Notes: a model not told the origin generated them from the letters alone. Shown: positions 11,201 through 19,747, counted from the stretch's first letter. The stretch is DNA of 64,000 bases from Sediminicola sp035798135 (GCA_035798135.1 JAPFBR010000006.1:1-64000); one strand, 5' to 3'. Numbers and translations: made by a program.

Positions 11201-13199
11201 TATCAAAAAACTCAGCTTCCTTTCTTTTTGGGTGCAATTGGATCTGATCAAAAGCCCTTAGCCCCCCTGAATCTGTAAAGTTGGTGTTTAAAACATAAAA
11301 AATATCCATTTCGCCATCTACCCCATGGGTATTACCAATGTCTAGCGTCAGGGTTCTAGGGCAACCATTTATTGTAAGTTCATCATGAAAATGATTCAAA
11401 TGTCCTGAGGAGGGTATTACGTTTACATTAGTACAGTCAATTACACCATCTTCAACATCGGTGACGACAAGATCTATATCCACATCATCTTGCCAATTCA
11501 TTAAACCTCCGTCAGGGGGATAATTAAAGGTAAAGTTGGCTGCATTGTTTCCGGCGTAAATTGTGATATTATTTACCCCTATGCCTCCATTGCCATCATC
11601 TACTCTCAATTGCACGTCATAAGTTCCTGCTAAGGTATAGGTATGGGTGGGGTTTGGCACGGTATAATCCGTATTCCCATCCCCATCAACATCCCATTCG
11701 TATGTTAGAGGGGTATCCCCGTTAGGATCAGTTGTGCCCTCACTGGAAAAATTCACTACCAAAGGCAAGGATCCATTATTTCGATCAGCACCAATCATTA
11801 CTGTTGGGGGTGCATTTGTGGTTATCCCGGTGTAATCTACTCTAATTAGCCTTCCGGTACCTACGTTTTGGGGACAACAACCGGCGCCATAGGCCAAAAT
11901 ATACATCTTGCCATCTGGTCCCATTGCCATGTCTATAAAACCATCTTTAGTACTCGGAAATACACTGGGGGCCAACGGCTCGTTTGTATTAATAGTACCT
12001 GCGGCATCCAATGTTACCGCCCATATTTTACTTGAATTAAAGTCGTAGTAAAAAAACATCCCATCAAATTCTACCGGAAATCTTTGTTCATCACTAAGAT
12101 TGGAATCATAATAATATCTGGGACCAGCAAAATAACTCATATGGAAAAATTCCAGCCAAGCAGGTCTGGCAGGTGGTAAAACGGTGGCACCGGTATTCCA
12201 TACAGAAGTATTCTCCGGAGCTGCCGGATCGTTGTAGTAAGGTGATGGCGTCCTATAGGGAATCTGGTAAGCGTCATTATCCGCGCCAGAAAAATAAGGC
12301 CAGCCGTAATTTCCAGCTGTCTTGGTCAAATTCATTTCATCCAGCCCTTCAGGCCCCAAAACACCGGGGTTATTGGCATCTGGGCCTACCTCCCCCCAAA
12401 AAAGCCAATCCGTATTCTCCTTGTCCACAAAGATCCTATAGGGATTACGAGCCCCCATTACATAAATTTCCGGACGGGTCAACGGGGTTCCTTCAGGAAA
12501 AAGGTTACCCGCAGGGATAGTGTAAGACCCATCTGGTTGTGGCGTTATGCGCAATATCTTTCCTCTTAAATCATTAGTATTGGAGGAAGCCTTCTCCGCA
12601 CTAAAATTAGAGTTGGATTCGTTTTGTGCGGCATAAAAATTGTCATACCCAGCATTATCACCAGTGGCTACATAAAGGTTCCCTTGGGAATCAAAATCCA
12701 TTCCCCCACCGGAATGATATAGCGCGGTACGGGAAGTTGTCCATTCCAACATCACAATTTCAGAACCTAAATTTAAATCATCACCATTCATTTCAAATCT
12801 GGATACACGATTTACACTGACTGCGGTGGGTGAATACGTCAAATAAATAAAATTATTATTCTCAAAATTTGGATCAAAGGCAATCCCAAGAAGACCATCC
12901 TCCAATTCATGGAAAACGGACAGGGATCCGGCCGAAACCGCAGTCTGCGTATCTGTTTTATATATCAACAGCTCTCCATATCGATCCAAGATAAAAATTC
13001 TTCCATCTGGGGCAAACTCCATAGTTGTAGCATTACCTAGGCCTGTGAGCAGGTTCACTTTTTGGAATTCATTTGGGAGTTGAGCTTGTAGCGTTATCCC
13101 ACCACCTACAATAAAAATCAAAAAAGATAGACAGCATAGCTTTAATTGATTTCCCGTAATTAATATACTATTCCAATTTCTGAAGTAATTTTTAATCAT
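5238..13199 (-). CDS. Giant T9SS-secreted GSDH/PKD/malectin/FG-GAP protein
   Basis: About 2653 residues from the ATG at 13199; a TTG three codons upstream is in frame but less likely. Approximate domain order: signal peptide 1-40; glucose/sorbosone-dehydrogenase-like propeller 45-465 (HSGGGMDFD, GARNPYRI); PKD 470-555; carbohydrate-binding-like region 560-800; Ig-like 800-885; malectin 890-1040; Ig-like 1045-1135; FG-GAP/VCBS propeller 1155-1510 with DxDxDG loops; PKD; malectin 1615-1770; PKD; malectin 1870-2025; PKD; five PKD units from 2120; and a C-terminal T9SS type A sorting domain (about the last 90 residues, containing VAPNPIVDG). Probably exported through the outer membrane and held at the surface or released, binding and perhaps oxidising polysaccharide ends. 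The substrate is unknown. The PQQ/quinone-type activity is family inference only. Confidence 0.92.
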   Translation of the reverse strand: MIKNYFRNWNSILITGNQLKLCCLSFLIFIVGGGITLQAQLPNEFQKVNLLTGLGNATTMEFAPDGRIFILDRYGELLIYKTDTQTAVSAGSLSVFHELEDGLLGIAFDPNFENNNFIYLTYSPTAVSVNRVSRFEMNGDDLNLGSEIVMLEWTTSRTALYHSGGGMDFDSQGNLYVATGDNAGYDNFYAAQNESNSNFSAEKASSNTNDLRGKILRITPQPDGSYTIPAGNLFPEGTPLTRPEIYVMGARNPYRIFVDKENTDWLFWGEVGPDANNPGVLGPEGLDEMNLTKTAGNYGWPYFSGADNDAYQIPYRTPSPYYNDPAAPENTSVWNTGATVLPPARPAWLEFFHMSYFAGPRYYYDSNLSDEQRFPVEFDGMFFYYDFNSSKIWAVTLDAAGTINTNEPLAPSVFPSTKDGFIDMAMGPDGKMYILAYGAGCCPQNVGTGRLIRVDYTGITTNAPPTVMIGADRNNGSLPLVVNFSSEGTTDPNGDTPLTYEWDVDGDGNTDYTVPNPTHTYTLAGTYDVQLRVDDGNGGIGVNNITIYAGNNAANFTFNYPPDGGLMNWQDDVDIDLVVTDVEDGVIDCTNVNVIPSSGHLNHFHDELTINGCPRTLTLDIGNTHGVDGEMDIFYVLNTNFTDSGGLRAFDQIQLHPKRKEAEFFDTQNGTTIIPNTDSLEGGFEAIQVDNNGFISFSGRNLLNITSVKYKVASALSGGSIEFRVGSPAGTLLATTNVPSTGGLESWVAVETTFADPGSKNDLFFVFKNSSGTQNIFNLNYVEFIGAGVSVDNSPPLVSSVQSLGTSQVKVQFSEYVTQATAEQVSNYTIDNGIVISSAVLQSDNLSVILNVSPLSSGVTYNIQVGNVENISGQPIVTDSYPFTTPSAVRINVGGPQGTFGSQSFSADQYFTGGSLFSATIPIAETTDDELYQTERFGNFSYNIPVPLSGEYDIRLHFAELYFGVGGQSGGPGSRVFNVSIEGTPVLTNFDILSEVSPATALQKEFDNISITDGVVNIQFTASVNSPKLSAIEILSPDTFSLSANPDITILSPQNGWSVDQTFEVNFTVENWTIQEGGTHLQYSIDGQMFSPHYNYGPITIDGLSLGSHSIRLELYDVGNVATGIFHEITVNITDQGVCNSTPFPDSWAVHQLESNPYTAVYTLPDHDLDGDGLKDIVTGGWWYKNPGSASGNWIKSTIGGTFGNVVHVYDFDGDGHMDLLGTAIGSGTGNEYKSFQLLWAKNDGSGNFTVYTNIPAGNTTYNEPFLAGIAGGNFGLGSPYQMAINWNGAESTGSPVQLLTPTADPTTGTWALVDISNDSSGEDIKAGDIDGDGDLDLFQGINWLRNEGNGSWTTFSTGVTYVTTPDRVQIADFNGDGRLDAVVGQLGVGSSSPDRFELAWFEAPADPTQPWVRHILSTTVSGSLSVSAIDIDFDGDKDIVVGEWLGSRRLISFENDLCNTGNWITHILDDGALNLEHHDGAMVTDIDNDGDLDVISNGWINHKVPRIYENTTLTQGNDIPLANAGEDQSIILPLNSITLNGTGSDPDGGPVSFLWTQTSGPNTAALSGSTTADLTANNLVEGAYVFRLTVTDDENDTAFDEVGVTILSEFDPIRINSGGPQYTQGTIEWAQDQYFSGGTTTTTSIQIANTANDQLYQTERYSTSGTLVYNIPVASGTFDLNLHFAEIYFGVLGPGSNGGEGSRVFNVNIENGQGLLTNYDIVVRAGGSATAVIENFTGITVDDGNLTITLTSVVDFPKISGMEVFVSGGGSLQPIVDAGGDRTITLPNNNLVLDGSAFDPDGGVISNYLWTQVSGPNTATLSNANTDDLSVADVIEGTYIFRLTVTDDDNDTASDEMTLTVLSEPIPLRINSGGPDLDFNGELWSADQYFVGGSVSSNSIAIANTENDALYQTERFSSSGAGLTYEIPVINGTHNINLHFAEIYFGVPGPGSGGGVGSRVFHIDIENGTQRIDNYDIVVAAGGSATAVVEAFSNIEVADGSLTITLIPVTQFPKISGIEVVESRSPNADAGLDQSITLPVNTITQNGLGNDPDGGTVTFLWTQVSGPGAATLIGADTPDLTANDLISGTYVFRLTVTDDENDSSVDEVSITVLPDPTNEAPVAIASANPLSGDAPLTVAFTGSGSTDDFGIASYLWEFGDVAGSTSTEADPSFEFTEVGVYTVTLTVTDDEGLTNSTTLEITVNTPNEAPVAIATSDVSSGDAPLTVAFTGSGSTDDVSIASYLWEFGNIAGSTSTEADPSFEFTEVGVYTVTLTVTDDAGLTNSTTLEITVNTPNGAPVAVATSDVSSGDAPLTVAFMGSGSTDDVGIASYLWEFGDVAGSTSTDADPSFEFTAAGMYTVTLTVTDDDGLTNSTTLEITVNTPNGAPVAVATSDVSSGDAPLTVAFTGSGSTDDVGIASYLWEFGDVAGSNSTDVDTSFEFTAAGVYTVTLTVTDDDGLTGTATITITVSETNAAPNAVATATPLEGNAPMEVTFDGSASTDDIGIVSYTWDFGDGSTSNETNPVHTYEVAGQFDVVLTVSDGEFIDTDMLTIVVNNIPIEIGNFEFIVAPNPIVDGVINIVMVTEPIDDFITIVYLHDASGRYISGHLAQTIYDAGNYRIPTYGLRSGIYYVTLLTEKGDSLGIKIMVNN
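5778..6845 (-). repeat. Four tandem 267-bp PKD-domain repeats
   Basis: Units at 6579-6845, 6312-6578, 6045-6311 and 5778-6044 are each exactly 89 codons. Each opens with N-E/G-APVA and contains SGDAPLTVAF, GIASYLWEFG or a near variant, and YTVTLTVTDD. A fifth, diverged unit follows downstream (from 5777). The units are nearly identical, so copy-number change by recombination is plausible. Confidence 0.95.
7333..7340. repeat. C8 homopolymer inside coding sequence
   Basis: Eight consecutive C on the plus strand (G8 on the coding strand), encoding a glycine-rich loop in the third malectin domain of the giant protein. A possible slippage site. Confidence 0.93.
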
Positions 13200-13257
13200 A
13201 ATTTCCAATTAAATAGCGTTATCATTTTTTTGTAAGAAAAATTCCCCACTACACACT

Positions 13258-13265
13258 CAAAGATA
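13258..13265 (-). promoter_or_regulatory. Candidate Bacteroidota -7 element of the giant surface protein gene
   Basis: The minus strand reads TATCTTTG, matching TAnnTTTG, about 58 bases upstream of the ATG at 13199. No well-spaced -33 TTG is obvious, so this is tentative. Confidence 0.35.
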
Positions 13266-13340
13266 TTGCAATAGGTTTAAAAACACTATTTCAATCCTTA
13301 ATACTCGTTTAAATAGGAAAGAATCTCGATAAAATACTTA

Positions 13341-13390
13341 ATAAAAAAATACCTCTAAAATATAGTGTATTTACTATATTTTAGAGGTAT
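13341..13390 (-). terminator. Strong rho-independent terminator ending the export-gene operon
   Basis: A perfect 18-bp inverted repeat (13349-13366 with 13373-13390) around a six-base loop is followed on the minus strand by a T run at 13341-13348. It lies about 80 bases past the stop of the tyrosine autokinase gene and separates the capsule locus from the giant surface protein genes. Confidence 0.85.
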
Positions 13391-13468
13391 TAATATATCT
13401 GTAGGTCTAATTAATAAGGATATGATAAGCGGTAAAACACCCATATCAACCACTAATTATATCAATAT

Positions 13469-15847
13469 TTAGGTATTAAATTTCCACCATTTTTTAATGC
13501 TCTTGCCATAGCCGTATCCATATTTACCACCATACCCCAAGTTAGTAGCCTTTACATCATTTACCACAAAACAAAGTCCCTTAATCTTACCTTCTTCCTG
13601 TAGTTTTAAAGGAAATTCTATTGCTTTTTCTTCCGTAACCCCGGCTCTGGTCACATAGATCGTATGATTGGCGTATTCACTGATTAAAAGGGTATCTGAT
13701 ACCACCATTAACGGTGCTGTATCAACAATCACATAGTCATAATCTTCAGAAACATTGGAAAATAAATCTTTTAAACGGGAACTCATAAGTAGCTCTGAAG
13801 GATTCGGGGGGATTTTTCCCGAATAAATAACATCAATAGTGTTCTGATATACCAACATTGGATTAATTATATCCGATATAGATACCGTATCATCAAACAA
13901 AAATTCAGTAAGTCCCAAATCCCTTTTTTGTTTATCTTTTTTAAGACTATCAATTTTACTGGAAGTAAAAAACGAATACAGTTTAGGATTTCGAATATCT
14001 GCCCCAACAAGCAAGACTTTTTTATTGGTGCTGGCCAGAATCATGGACAAGTTTGATGACAAAAATGTCTTACCTTCTCCTGGGACGCTAGAAGTGACAA
14101 AAATGATGTTGTTATTGCCAGATTTACTCCTTTTTGTTTTAATCAAATAATCTAAATTGGTTCTTATAATCCGCAAGGACTCGGCTAAAACCGAACGATC
14201 TTCCTTAATAACCAATTTTTGTTCTTTTTTTGATAATTTAGGTAGCTCGCCCAAGACTGGAATTTCTTTTGCCTTTTTCTCCAAGCTATGCATATTATGT
14301 ACCTTATTATCCAATAATTCTTTAATGTATATAATAGAAAAAGGAACCAATAATCCTAAAATAAGTGATGCAAGAAAGACAATACTTCTTTTAGGTGATA
14401 CAGGTAATTCAGTTGGATTATAGGCATAATCTATCACTTTGGATTTCTGAGAAGTAGAAGCAACTGCAATTTGGGATTCTTCCCGTTTTTGCAACAAATA
14501 TAGGTATAGAGATTCAGTAGTTTGCTGTTTACGGGTAATGTCCCTTAACTCCCTTTCGTTTTTAGGGGCGGAATAAATACGGGAATTAAAGATTGCTTGT
14601 TGGCCACTTAGGGTATTCACCTGCATCCCGAGGTTGTTGACCGTACTGCTTAAACTGGATTGCATGCTGTTCTTTAAACCAGTAATCTGCTGATCTAAAT
14701 TTACAATAACCGGATTTTTCGCGTTGGAACTTTTTAATAACCGATTACGTTCCAAAACCAATTCATTGTATTTGGCAGTTGCATTATTAATAGAAGGATC
14801 TGACAATCCTACATTCGCAGGAAGTACCTCGAACCGATCTTGTTGATCCACTATATCCATCATAGACGAAGCTATGTTCATTTGCATTCTGGCATTGGCC
14901 AATTCCTGTTGATTTGCAACTCCGACATTCAAGTTGATATTAGCCTCAGAGGCAATATCCGTGACCCCCCTATCCGTTTTGAAATCTTCTGCTGATTGAT
15001 CTACGCTTGATAAACTGGAGGATATATTTGCTATTCGTTCATTAATAAAATTGGAGGTCCTATCTGCAATTATTTTTTTATCTTCAATTGCATTTTCATT
15101 GTAAATCCTTATCAAAGAATTTATAATGTCTTTTGCCTTATCCTTGATTGGGTCTTCCAATGAAATATTTACTATATTAGAAACTTCATCTATACTCCTA
15201 ATACTTATTTTATCTCTATAATCCTGTGCAACCTTAGTAATAGGCTCAATACTAAGCTTTAATCTTTTGCCTTTAAATCTTTCAATAGCGTCAAGGTTTG
15301 GCGTAAAGACAATGTCTCCAATTTGTGATGTTATTTTATTACCAAAAGAATGTACTCTTTCAGGTTCATCTTCTCTTAAACTAAATCCAAAGGTAGTTGG
15401 GGAAGATATTGATACATAGAAATCCAAATCTGAATTGTATAAGGTAGAATCTGGCGCAATTAAATTGAGGTATACTGGCGTGTTTTTATATAGCTCTGAA
15501 CTTTTTACATTACCTATTACTTCTACCTTTATATTTAATTTTAACTCCTTAACGACTTCTATAAAATTAGACCTAGAATTAATTAATTGAATCTCATCTT
15601 CAATATTATTCTTATTTCCAGATAAAAAATTTAATTCTCCCAATAAGTCAGCACTAGGACTAGAATTATCTTCATCAATTATTTGAATTTTTGCTTCTGC
15701 TAAATATTCAGGTGTCTCATATCTTAAGTATGCAAACGCAATAAGCAAACCAATAACGACTGAAATTACAAACCATTTCCATTGTTTTGTATATACCGAT
15801 AAAATTTCTTTTAAATCTGTAGTTTCTGTGGTATTGCCCTGGATCAT
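13469..15847 (-). CDS. Polysaccharide co-polymerase / BY-type tyrosine autokinase (Wzc-like)
   Basis: 792 residues. An N-terminal Wzz-type chain-length domain begins with a membrane segment near residue 33. A long periplasmic coiled region follows, then a second membrane segment near 485-508, then a cytoplasmic kinase. The kinase shows Walker A VPGEGKT (near 585), Walker A' GADIRNPKLY and VIVDTAPL. The tail is tyrosine-rich (GYGGKYGYGYGK), the usual autophosphorylation cluster. It controls polymer length and export together with the Wza-like protein encoded 33 bases upstream, with which it is co-transcribed. It is the last gene of a four-gene minus-strand operon ended by the hairpin at 13349-13390. 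Confidence 0.93.
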   Translation of the reverse strand: MIQGNTTETTDLKEILSVYTKQWKWFVISVVIGLLIAFAYLRYETPEYLAEAKIQIIDEDNSSPSADLLGELNFLSGNKNNIEDEIQLINSRSNFIEVVKELKLNIKVEVIGNVKSSELYKNTPVYLNLIAPDSTLYNSDLDFYVSISSPTTFGFSLREDEPERVHSFGNKITSQIGDIVFTPNLDAIERFKGKRLKLSIEPITKVAQDYRDKISIRSIDEVSNIVNISLEDPIKDKAKDIINSLIRIYNENAIEDKKIIADRTSNFINERIANISSSLSSVDQSAEDFKTDRGVTDIASEANINLNVGVANQQELANARMQMNIASSMMDIVDQQDRFEVLPANVGLSDPSINNATAKYNELVLERNRLLKSSNAKNPVIVNLDQQITGLKNSMQSSLSSTVNNLGMQVNTLSGQQAIFNSRIYSAPKNERELRDITRKQQTTESLYLYLLQKREESQIAVASTSQKSKVIDYAYNPTELPVSPKRSIVFLASLILGLLVPFSIIYIKELLDNKVHNMHSLEKKAKEIPVLGELPKLSKKEQKLVIKEDRSVLAESLRIIRTNLDYLIKTKRSKSGNNNIIFVTSSVPGEGKTFLSSNLSMILASTNKKVLLVGADIRNPKLYSFFTSSKIDSLKKDKQKRDLGLTEFLFDDTVSISDIINPMLVYQNTIDVIYSGKIPPNPSELLMSSRLKDLFSNVSEDYDYVIVDTAPLMVVSDTLLISEYANHTIYVTRAGVTEEKAIEFPLKLQEEGKIKGLCFVVNDVKATNLGYGGKYGYGYGKSIKKWWKFNT

Positions 15848-15880
15848 ATTTTTTTGCGTAGGAATTGAAGTTATGCCTTT

Positions 15881-16648
15881 TTAATTTCTTGTGAGTAATA
15901 ACACAGATGAAGTAATCAATACTGATGCTATTGATATTGCAATGGTAGCCCTATTATCCAATGATGAAGATGTAATTGCCGATTTATTGGGTTCAACATA
16001 AACCACATCATTTTGGGTTAGGTAATATACTGGGGAACTCAAGGCTTCCTTTTTAGTCAAATCTACTCTAGTGTAAACTTTGGTACCATCAAAATCCCTG
16101 ATCACCATGACATTGTCACGCATTCCTTTGATAGTTAAGTCTCCTGCCAAGCCCAATGCTTCCAAGATGGTTATTCGCTCCCCATTAACAGGATAGGTGC
16201 CTGGTCTTGCAACCTCTCCCAAAACGGTGACCGTGAAATTTCTCAATCTGATATTTATAATAGGATCCTTGAGATAATCTGACAATTTGGAGCGTAAATA
16301 AATTCGAACCTCTTCTGGAGATAATCCAGCTATTTTCAGTTTTCCGACTACTGGAAAATCAATTTCCCCATTTTGATCAATTAAATAATCTACTTGCTCT
16401 GCTCTAATGCCTCCTTCAGATGCTCCTCTAAATAAATTAAAAGGAACACTTGCCTCATTATCCAAGGTAGAAATATATATACTGACTAGATCGTCCACTT
16501 TAAACTTTGGACTAAAGTCATTTTTGTTAACCAAGGTTTCAAAACTACTTGCATTTTGAAAATACACCACTTCCTTTTTAGAGGCACAAGATGAAATTAA
16601 AAAAACAAGGAATAATAAAATAACTGAAAATTTAGAATGGTTTTTCAT
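15881..16648 (-). CDS. Outer-membrane polysaccharide export lipoprotein (Wza-like)
   Basis: 255 residues from the ATG at 16648. A start 24 codons further upstream is possible but would overlap the preceding gene and spoil the lipoprotein signal. The signal ends in a lipobox with cysteine 21 (LISSCASKK). A polysaccharide export domain (FKVDDLVSIYIS) and an SLBB-type segment (VTVLGEVARPGTYPV) follow, with a hydrophobic C-terminal helix (ATIAISIASVLITSSVLLL). It forms the outer-membrane channel partner of the autokinase, and the two genes are adjacent. Shorter than E. coli Wza, as is usual for Bacteroidota homologues. Confidence 0.92.
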   Translation of the reverse strand: MKNHSKFSVILLFLVFLISSCASKKEVVYFQNASSFETLVNKNDFSPKFKVDDLVSIYISTLDNEASVPFNLFRGASEGGIRAEQVDYLIDQNGEIDFPVVGKLKIAGLSPEEVRIYLRSKLSDYLKDPIINIRLRNFTVTVLGEVARPGTYPVNGERITILEALGLAGDLTIKGMRDNVMVIRDFDGTKVYTRVDLTKKEALSSPVYYLTQNDVVYVEPNKSAITSSSLDNRATIAISIASVLITSSVLLLTRN

Positions 16649-16688
16649 GGATATAATGGTGATTAATAAATAAAAGTAAACTGAAAAT

Positions 16689-18623
16689 TTAGGACTGCAA
16701 AATTTTCTTGGTTCCTTCACCCTCTTTATGGGAATCTTTTTTTACGTCGAGCTTACAAAGCTCGGAATTGTTGGAAACAAATTCAGGGACAATTTCCTTC
16801 ATCAAGGAGACTGTATTGCCATTGAAGAACATATTGGTTACACAAAGCTCCTCAATTTTTGTTCTAATTTTATTATAGTCCAATTCCCGAACTTTTCCTA
16901 TCATTATTTTTTTGTGGTAGGTTGGAAGGGTATTTTCACCATTGGCCAATAATTCCTCGAATAACTTTTCCCCTGGGCGCAACCCTGTTATTTTTATATC
17001 GATATCATCAGGGTACTTCAAGCCGGACAACTTGATCATATTCTTGGCCAGATCGAAGATTTTAACAGATTCTCCCATATCAAATATAAAAATTTCTCCA
17101 CCACTTCCCATAGCCGCTGCTTCCAAAACCAATTGTGAAGCTTCTGGGATGGTCATAAAAAATCTGGTTACATCTTTATGGGTAACTGTTAATGGGCCTC
17201 CTTTATCTATTTGCTTTTTAAATAAAGGTATTACAGAACCATTGGAGCCAAGAACATTACCAAACCTTGTGGTGATAAATTTGGTCTTATTCTCCTGTTG
17301 CTTACAACTAATGTACATTTCTGCAATCCGTTTGGTGGCTCCCATTACATTGGTAGGATTCACAGCTTTATCTGTAGAAACAAAGACGAACTTATCCACA
17401 TTGTGGTTCATGGATAGATCTACAATATTCTTTGTGCCTGCAACATTTATTTTGATAGCCTCGTAAGCATTATATTCCATTAAAGGCACATGCTTGTAGG
17501 CTGCAGCATGAAACACCATAGTTGGTTTAAACTCTTGAAAATATTCGTTCATCCTATTCTTATCGCGGATATCGCCTACGATTGGAACGAAATTATGGAA
17601 CCCGTTTTGCTTTAATTCTTGTTGCAGATCATAAAGTGCTGATTCTGCCTGATCAATAATAATCAGGGATTTGTACTCGTAATGCGCAATTTGCCTAGCT
17701 ATTTCACTGCCAATAGAACCTGCTCCGCCTGTTACTAAAATCACCTGCCCTTTTAGCTCATTGGAAACTTTGGACTTCTTAATATCAATTGGCACTCTAT
17801 TCAATAAATCTTCAATTTGTACCTGCTTAATCTGGGAAACATTTAATTCTCCGTTGATCCAATCCTCCACGGGCGGTACAATTTTCACTTGAATGGGAAA
17901 ATCCACCAAACTTTGAACAAGCTCCCTTAATTTGCCATTGGAAATATTATGTATCGAAAAAATAATTTCTGAAATATCCTTTTTGCCTAAAAAATACTCT
18001 GTTAAATCTTCAGGACCATAAACTGTAATTCCATTGATGCTTTTTCCGATTTTTTTTGCATCTTCATCAACATAACCTACTACCCTTGCCTTACTACTGG
18101 TTGAAGTACTAAGAGCATTATACGTAAGGATACCTGATTCTCCAGCACCAAAAATCAAAACATTTTTAGTGATTTTAAACTTCTTAACCAAATTGTCATA
18201 GCTGGTTTTAAAGATATACCGCGACGCAACCAACAGGACAAATCCAATAAGGCTATGGATAATGATTATGGACAATGGAATAGTAAAATCTTCCAACATA
18301 TTAAATTGCCTATTCAAAATCACCATAAATATGGTAAAGATACTGGAGAGACATATTGCATTAAAAATGTTGTAAACATCCCTAACACCCGTATGTCTTA
18401 CCACTCCTTTATAAGAACCTATGACCAGAAAAGAAATTAATGCAATTAAAGTAACCACCGGGAATTGCATGATCAATTTTTCGATATCAAACTCGAATGT
18501 CAAGTTAAATCGAATAAAATATGACATCACAAAAGCTACCGATATTAAAAAAACATCAATAGCAAGTACCAACCATTTGGATGCGTATCTGTGCGCGTTA
18601 TTAACTAGGTAGTTTTTTATCAT
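16689..18623 (-). CDS. Membrane NDP-sugar 4,6-dehydratase (PglF/WbpM/CapD-like)
   Basis: 644 residues from the ATG at 18623, whose ATGA overlaps the stop of the aminotransferase gene upstream. About four transmembrane helices fill the first 140 residues. A CoA-binding-like Rossmann region and then an extended SDR domain follow, with GGAGSIGSEIA (near 295), STDKAVNPTNVMGATK (near 415-430, methionine where classic SDRs have tyrosine) and GLRPGEKLFEEL. These are hallmarks of UDP-GlcNAc 4,6-dehydratases, which make the 4-keto-6-deoxy sugar used for bacillosamine or QuiNAc4NAc-type residues. Translational coupling to a DegT aminotransferase supports a 4-amino-6-deoxy product. The exact sugar is inferred. 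Confidence 0.9.
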   Translation of the reverse strand: MIKNYLVNNAHRYASKWLVLAIDVFLISVAFVMSYFIRFNLTFEFDIEKLIMQFPVVTLIALISFLVIGSYKGVVRHTGVRDVYNIFNAICLSSIFTIFMVILNRQFNMLEDFTIPLSIIIIHSLIGFVLLVASRYIFKTSYDNLVKKFKITKNVLIFGAGESGILTYNALSTSTSSKARVVGYVDEDAKKIGKSINGITVYGPEDLTEYFLGKKDISEIIFSIHNISNGKLRELVQSLVDFPIQVKIVPPVEDWINGELNVSQIKQVQIEDLLNRVPIDIKKSKVSNELKGQVILVTGGAGSIGSEIARQIAHYEYKSLIIIDQAESALYDLQQELKQNGFHNFVPIVGDIRDKNRMNEYFQEFKPTMVFHAAAYKHVPLMEYNAYEAIKINVAGTKNIVDLSMNHNVDKFVFVSTDKAVNPTNVMGATKRIAEMYISCKQQENKTKFITTRFGNVLGSNGSVIPLFKKQIDKGGPLTVTHKDVTRFFMTIPEASQLVLEAAAMGSGGEIFIFDMGESVKIFDLAKNMIKLSGLKYPDDIDIKITGLRPGEKLFEELLANGENTLPTYHKKIMIGKVRELDYNKIRTKIEELCVTNMFFNGNTVSLMKEIVPEFVSNNSELCKLDVKKDSHKEGEGTKKILQS

Positions 18624-19747
18624 TTGGCTAGTTTTTGTGTGATTAAAGAAACTATACGTTCCAAATCGTTGGATTCCAAATTGGATCCACTTGGTAAGCA
18701 AAGTCCCCTTTCGAATAAATCTTTAGAAGTGCCGTCACTAAAGTGTATATCATTTTTAAAAACGGGCTGTAAGTGCATGGGCTTCCATAATGGCCTAGAC
18801 TCAATATCCTCTTCCAACAATGCTAAACGTATCATTTCCCTTTTCTCAAAGGAAGGTGTCAATATACATGTCAACCAACGATTTGAGTAAAAACCATTAG
18901 GTTCGTCCAAAAATTCAATTTCGCTTAGATGTTCCAATTGGAATTTATAAAACTCATAATTTGCTCTTCTTGCGGCAACCCTATCGGACAATACCTCCAT
19001 TTGGCCACGACCAATTCCAGCAAGCACATTGCTCATTCTATAATTATAGCCAACGCTCGAATGCTGATAATGTGGGGCATCATCACGAGCCTGTGTTGCT
19101 AAAAATACAGCTTTTTTCTTTATTTCCAGACTTTTTGTCGTCATTGCACCACCTCCAGAGGTAGTGATGATTTTGTTGCCATTAAAAGATAGTATCCCTA
19201 TGTCTCCAAAGGAGCTACAGTTTTTACCTTTATATCTACTCCCCAATGCTTCAGCACTATCCTCTATGATTGGAATACCATAGGAATCTGCCACCTTTCT
19301 AATTTCATCTACTTTATACGGCATTCCATATAAATGTACGGCCACAATCGCCTTAGGTTTCACCCCGTTTTTTAATCGATCTTTAATTGCCTCTTCCAAT
19401 AAAATGGGAGACATATTCCAGGTTTCTGTTTCACTATCCACAAAAACAGGATTGGCACCCAAGTATTTAATTGGGTTGGCAGATGCCGAAAAAGTAAAAC
19501 TTTGACAAATGACCTCATCCCCTTGGGAAACCCCCAATATCTCCAGCGCTAAGTGTATGGCAGCTGTCCCAGAACTCAATGCCGCAACCTGAATATCGTG
19601 ATCAACAAAATCCTGAATAGCTTCTTCAAATTTATCCACATTTGGCCCTAACGGTGCTACCCAATTGGTATCAAATGCCTCTTGCACATAACGTTGCTCA
19701 TTGGTTCCCATGTGAGGGGAAGAAAGCCATATTTTTGTCTGGGTCAT
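18620..19747 (-). CDS. DegT/DnrJ/EryC1/StrS sugar aminotransferase (PglE-like)
   Basis: 375 residues from the ATG at 19747 (MTQTKIWLSSPHMG); 23 upstream codons in the same frame look non-native. PLP-fold features include SSGTAAIHLAL, VHLYGMPYKVDEI, EDSAEALGS and the Schiff-base lysine in FNGNKIITTSGGG (near residue 193). It likely aminates the 4-keto-6-deoxy UDP-sugar made by the dehydratase encoded next, with which it shares a 4-base overlap. First gene of the minus-strand operon, with a good promoter candidate 37 bases upstream. Confidence 0.92.
   Translation of the reverse strand: MTQTKIWLSSPHMGTNEQRYVQEAFDTNWVAPLGPNVDKFEEAIQDFVDHDIQVAALSSGTAAIHLALEILGVSQGDEVICQSFTFSASANPIKYLGANPVFVDSETETWNMSPILLEEAIKDRLKNGVKPKAIVAVHLYGMPYKVDEIRKVADSYGIPIIEDSAEALGSRYKGKNCSSFGDIGILSFNGNKIITTSGGGAMTTKSLEIKKKAVFLATQARDDAPHYQHSSVGYNYRMSNVLAGIGRGQMEVLSDRVAARRANYEFYKFQLEHLSEIEFLDEPNGFYSNRWLTCILTPSFEKREMIRLALLEEDIESRPLWKPMHLQPVFKNDIHFSDGTSKDLFERGLCLPSGSNLESNDLERIVSLITQKLAK

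Noticed and set aside
17000..17466. Plus-strand frame inside the 4,6-dehydratase gene
   Set aside because: Antisense of conserved dehydratase motifs such as STDKAVNP; no start signal.
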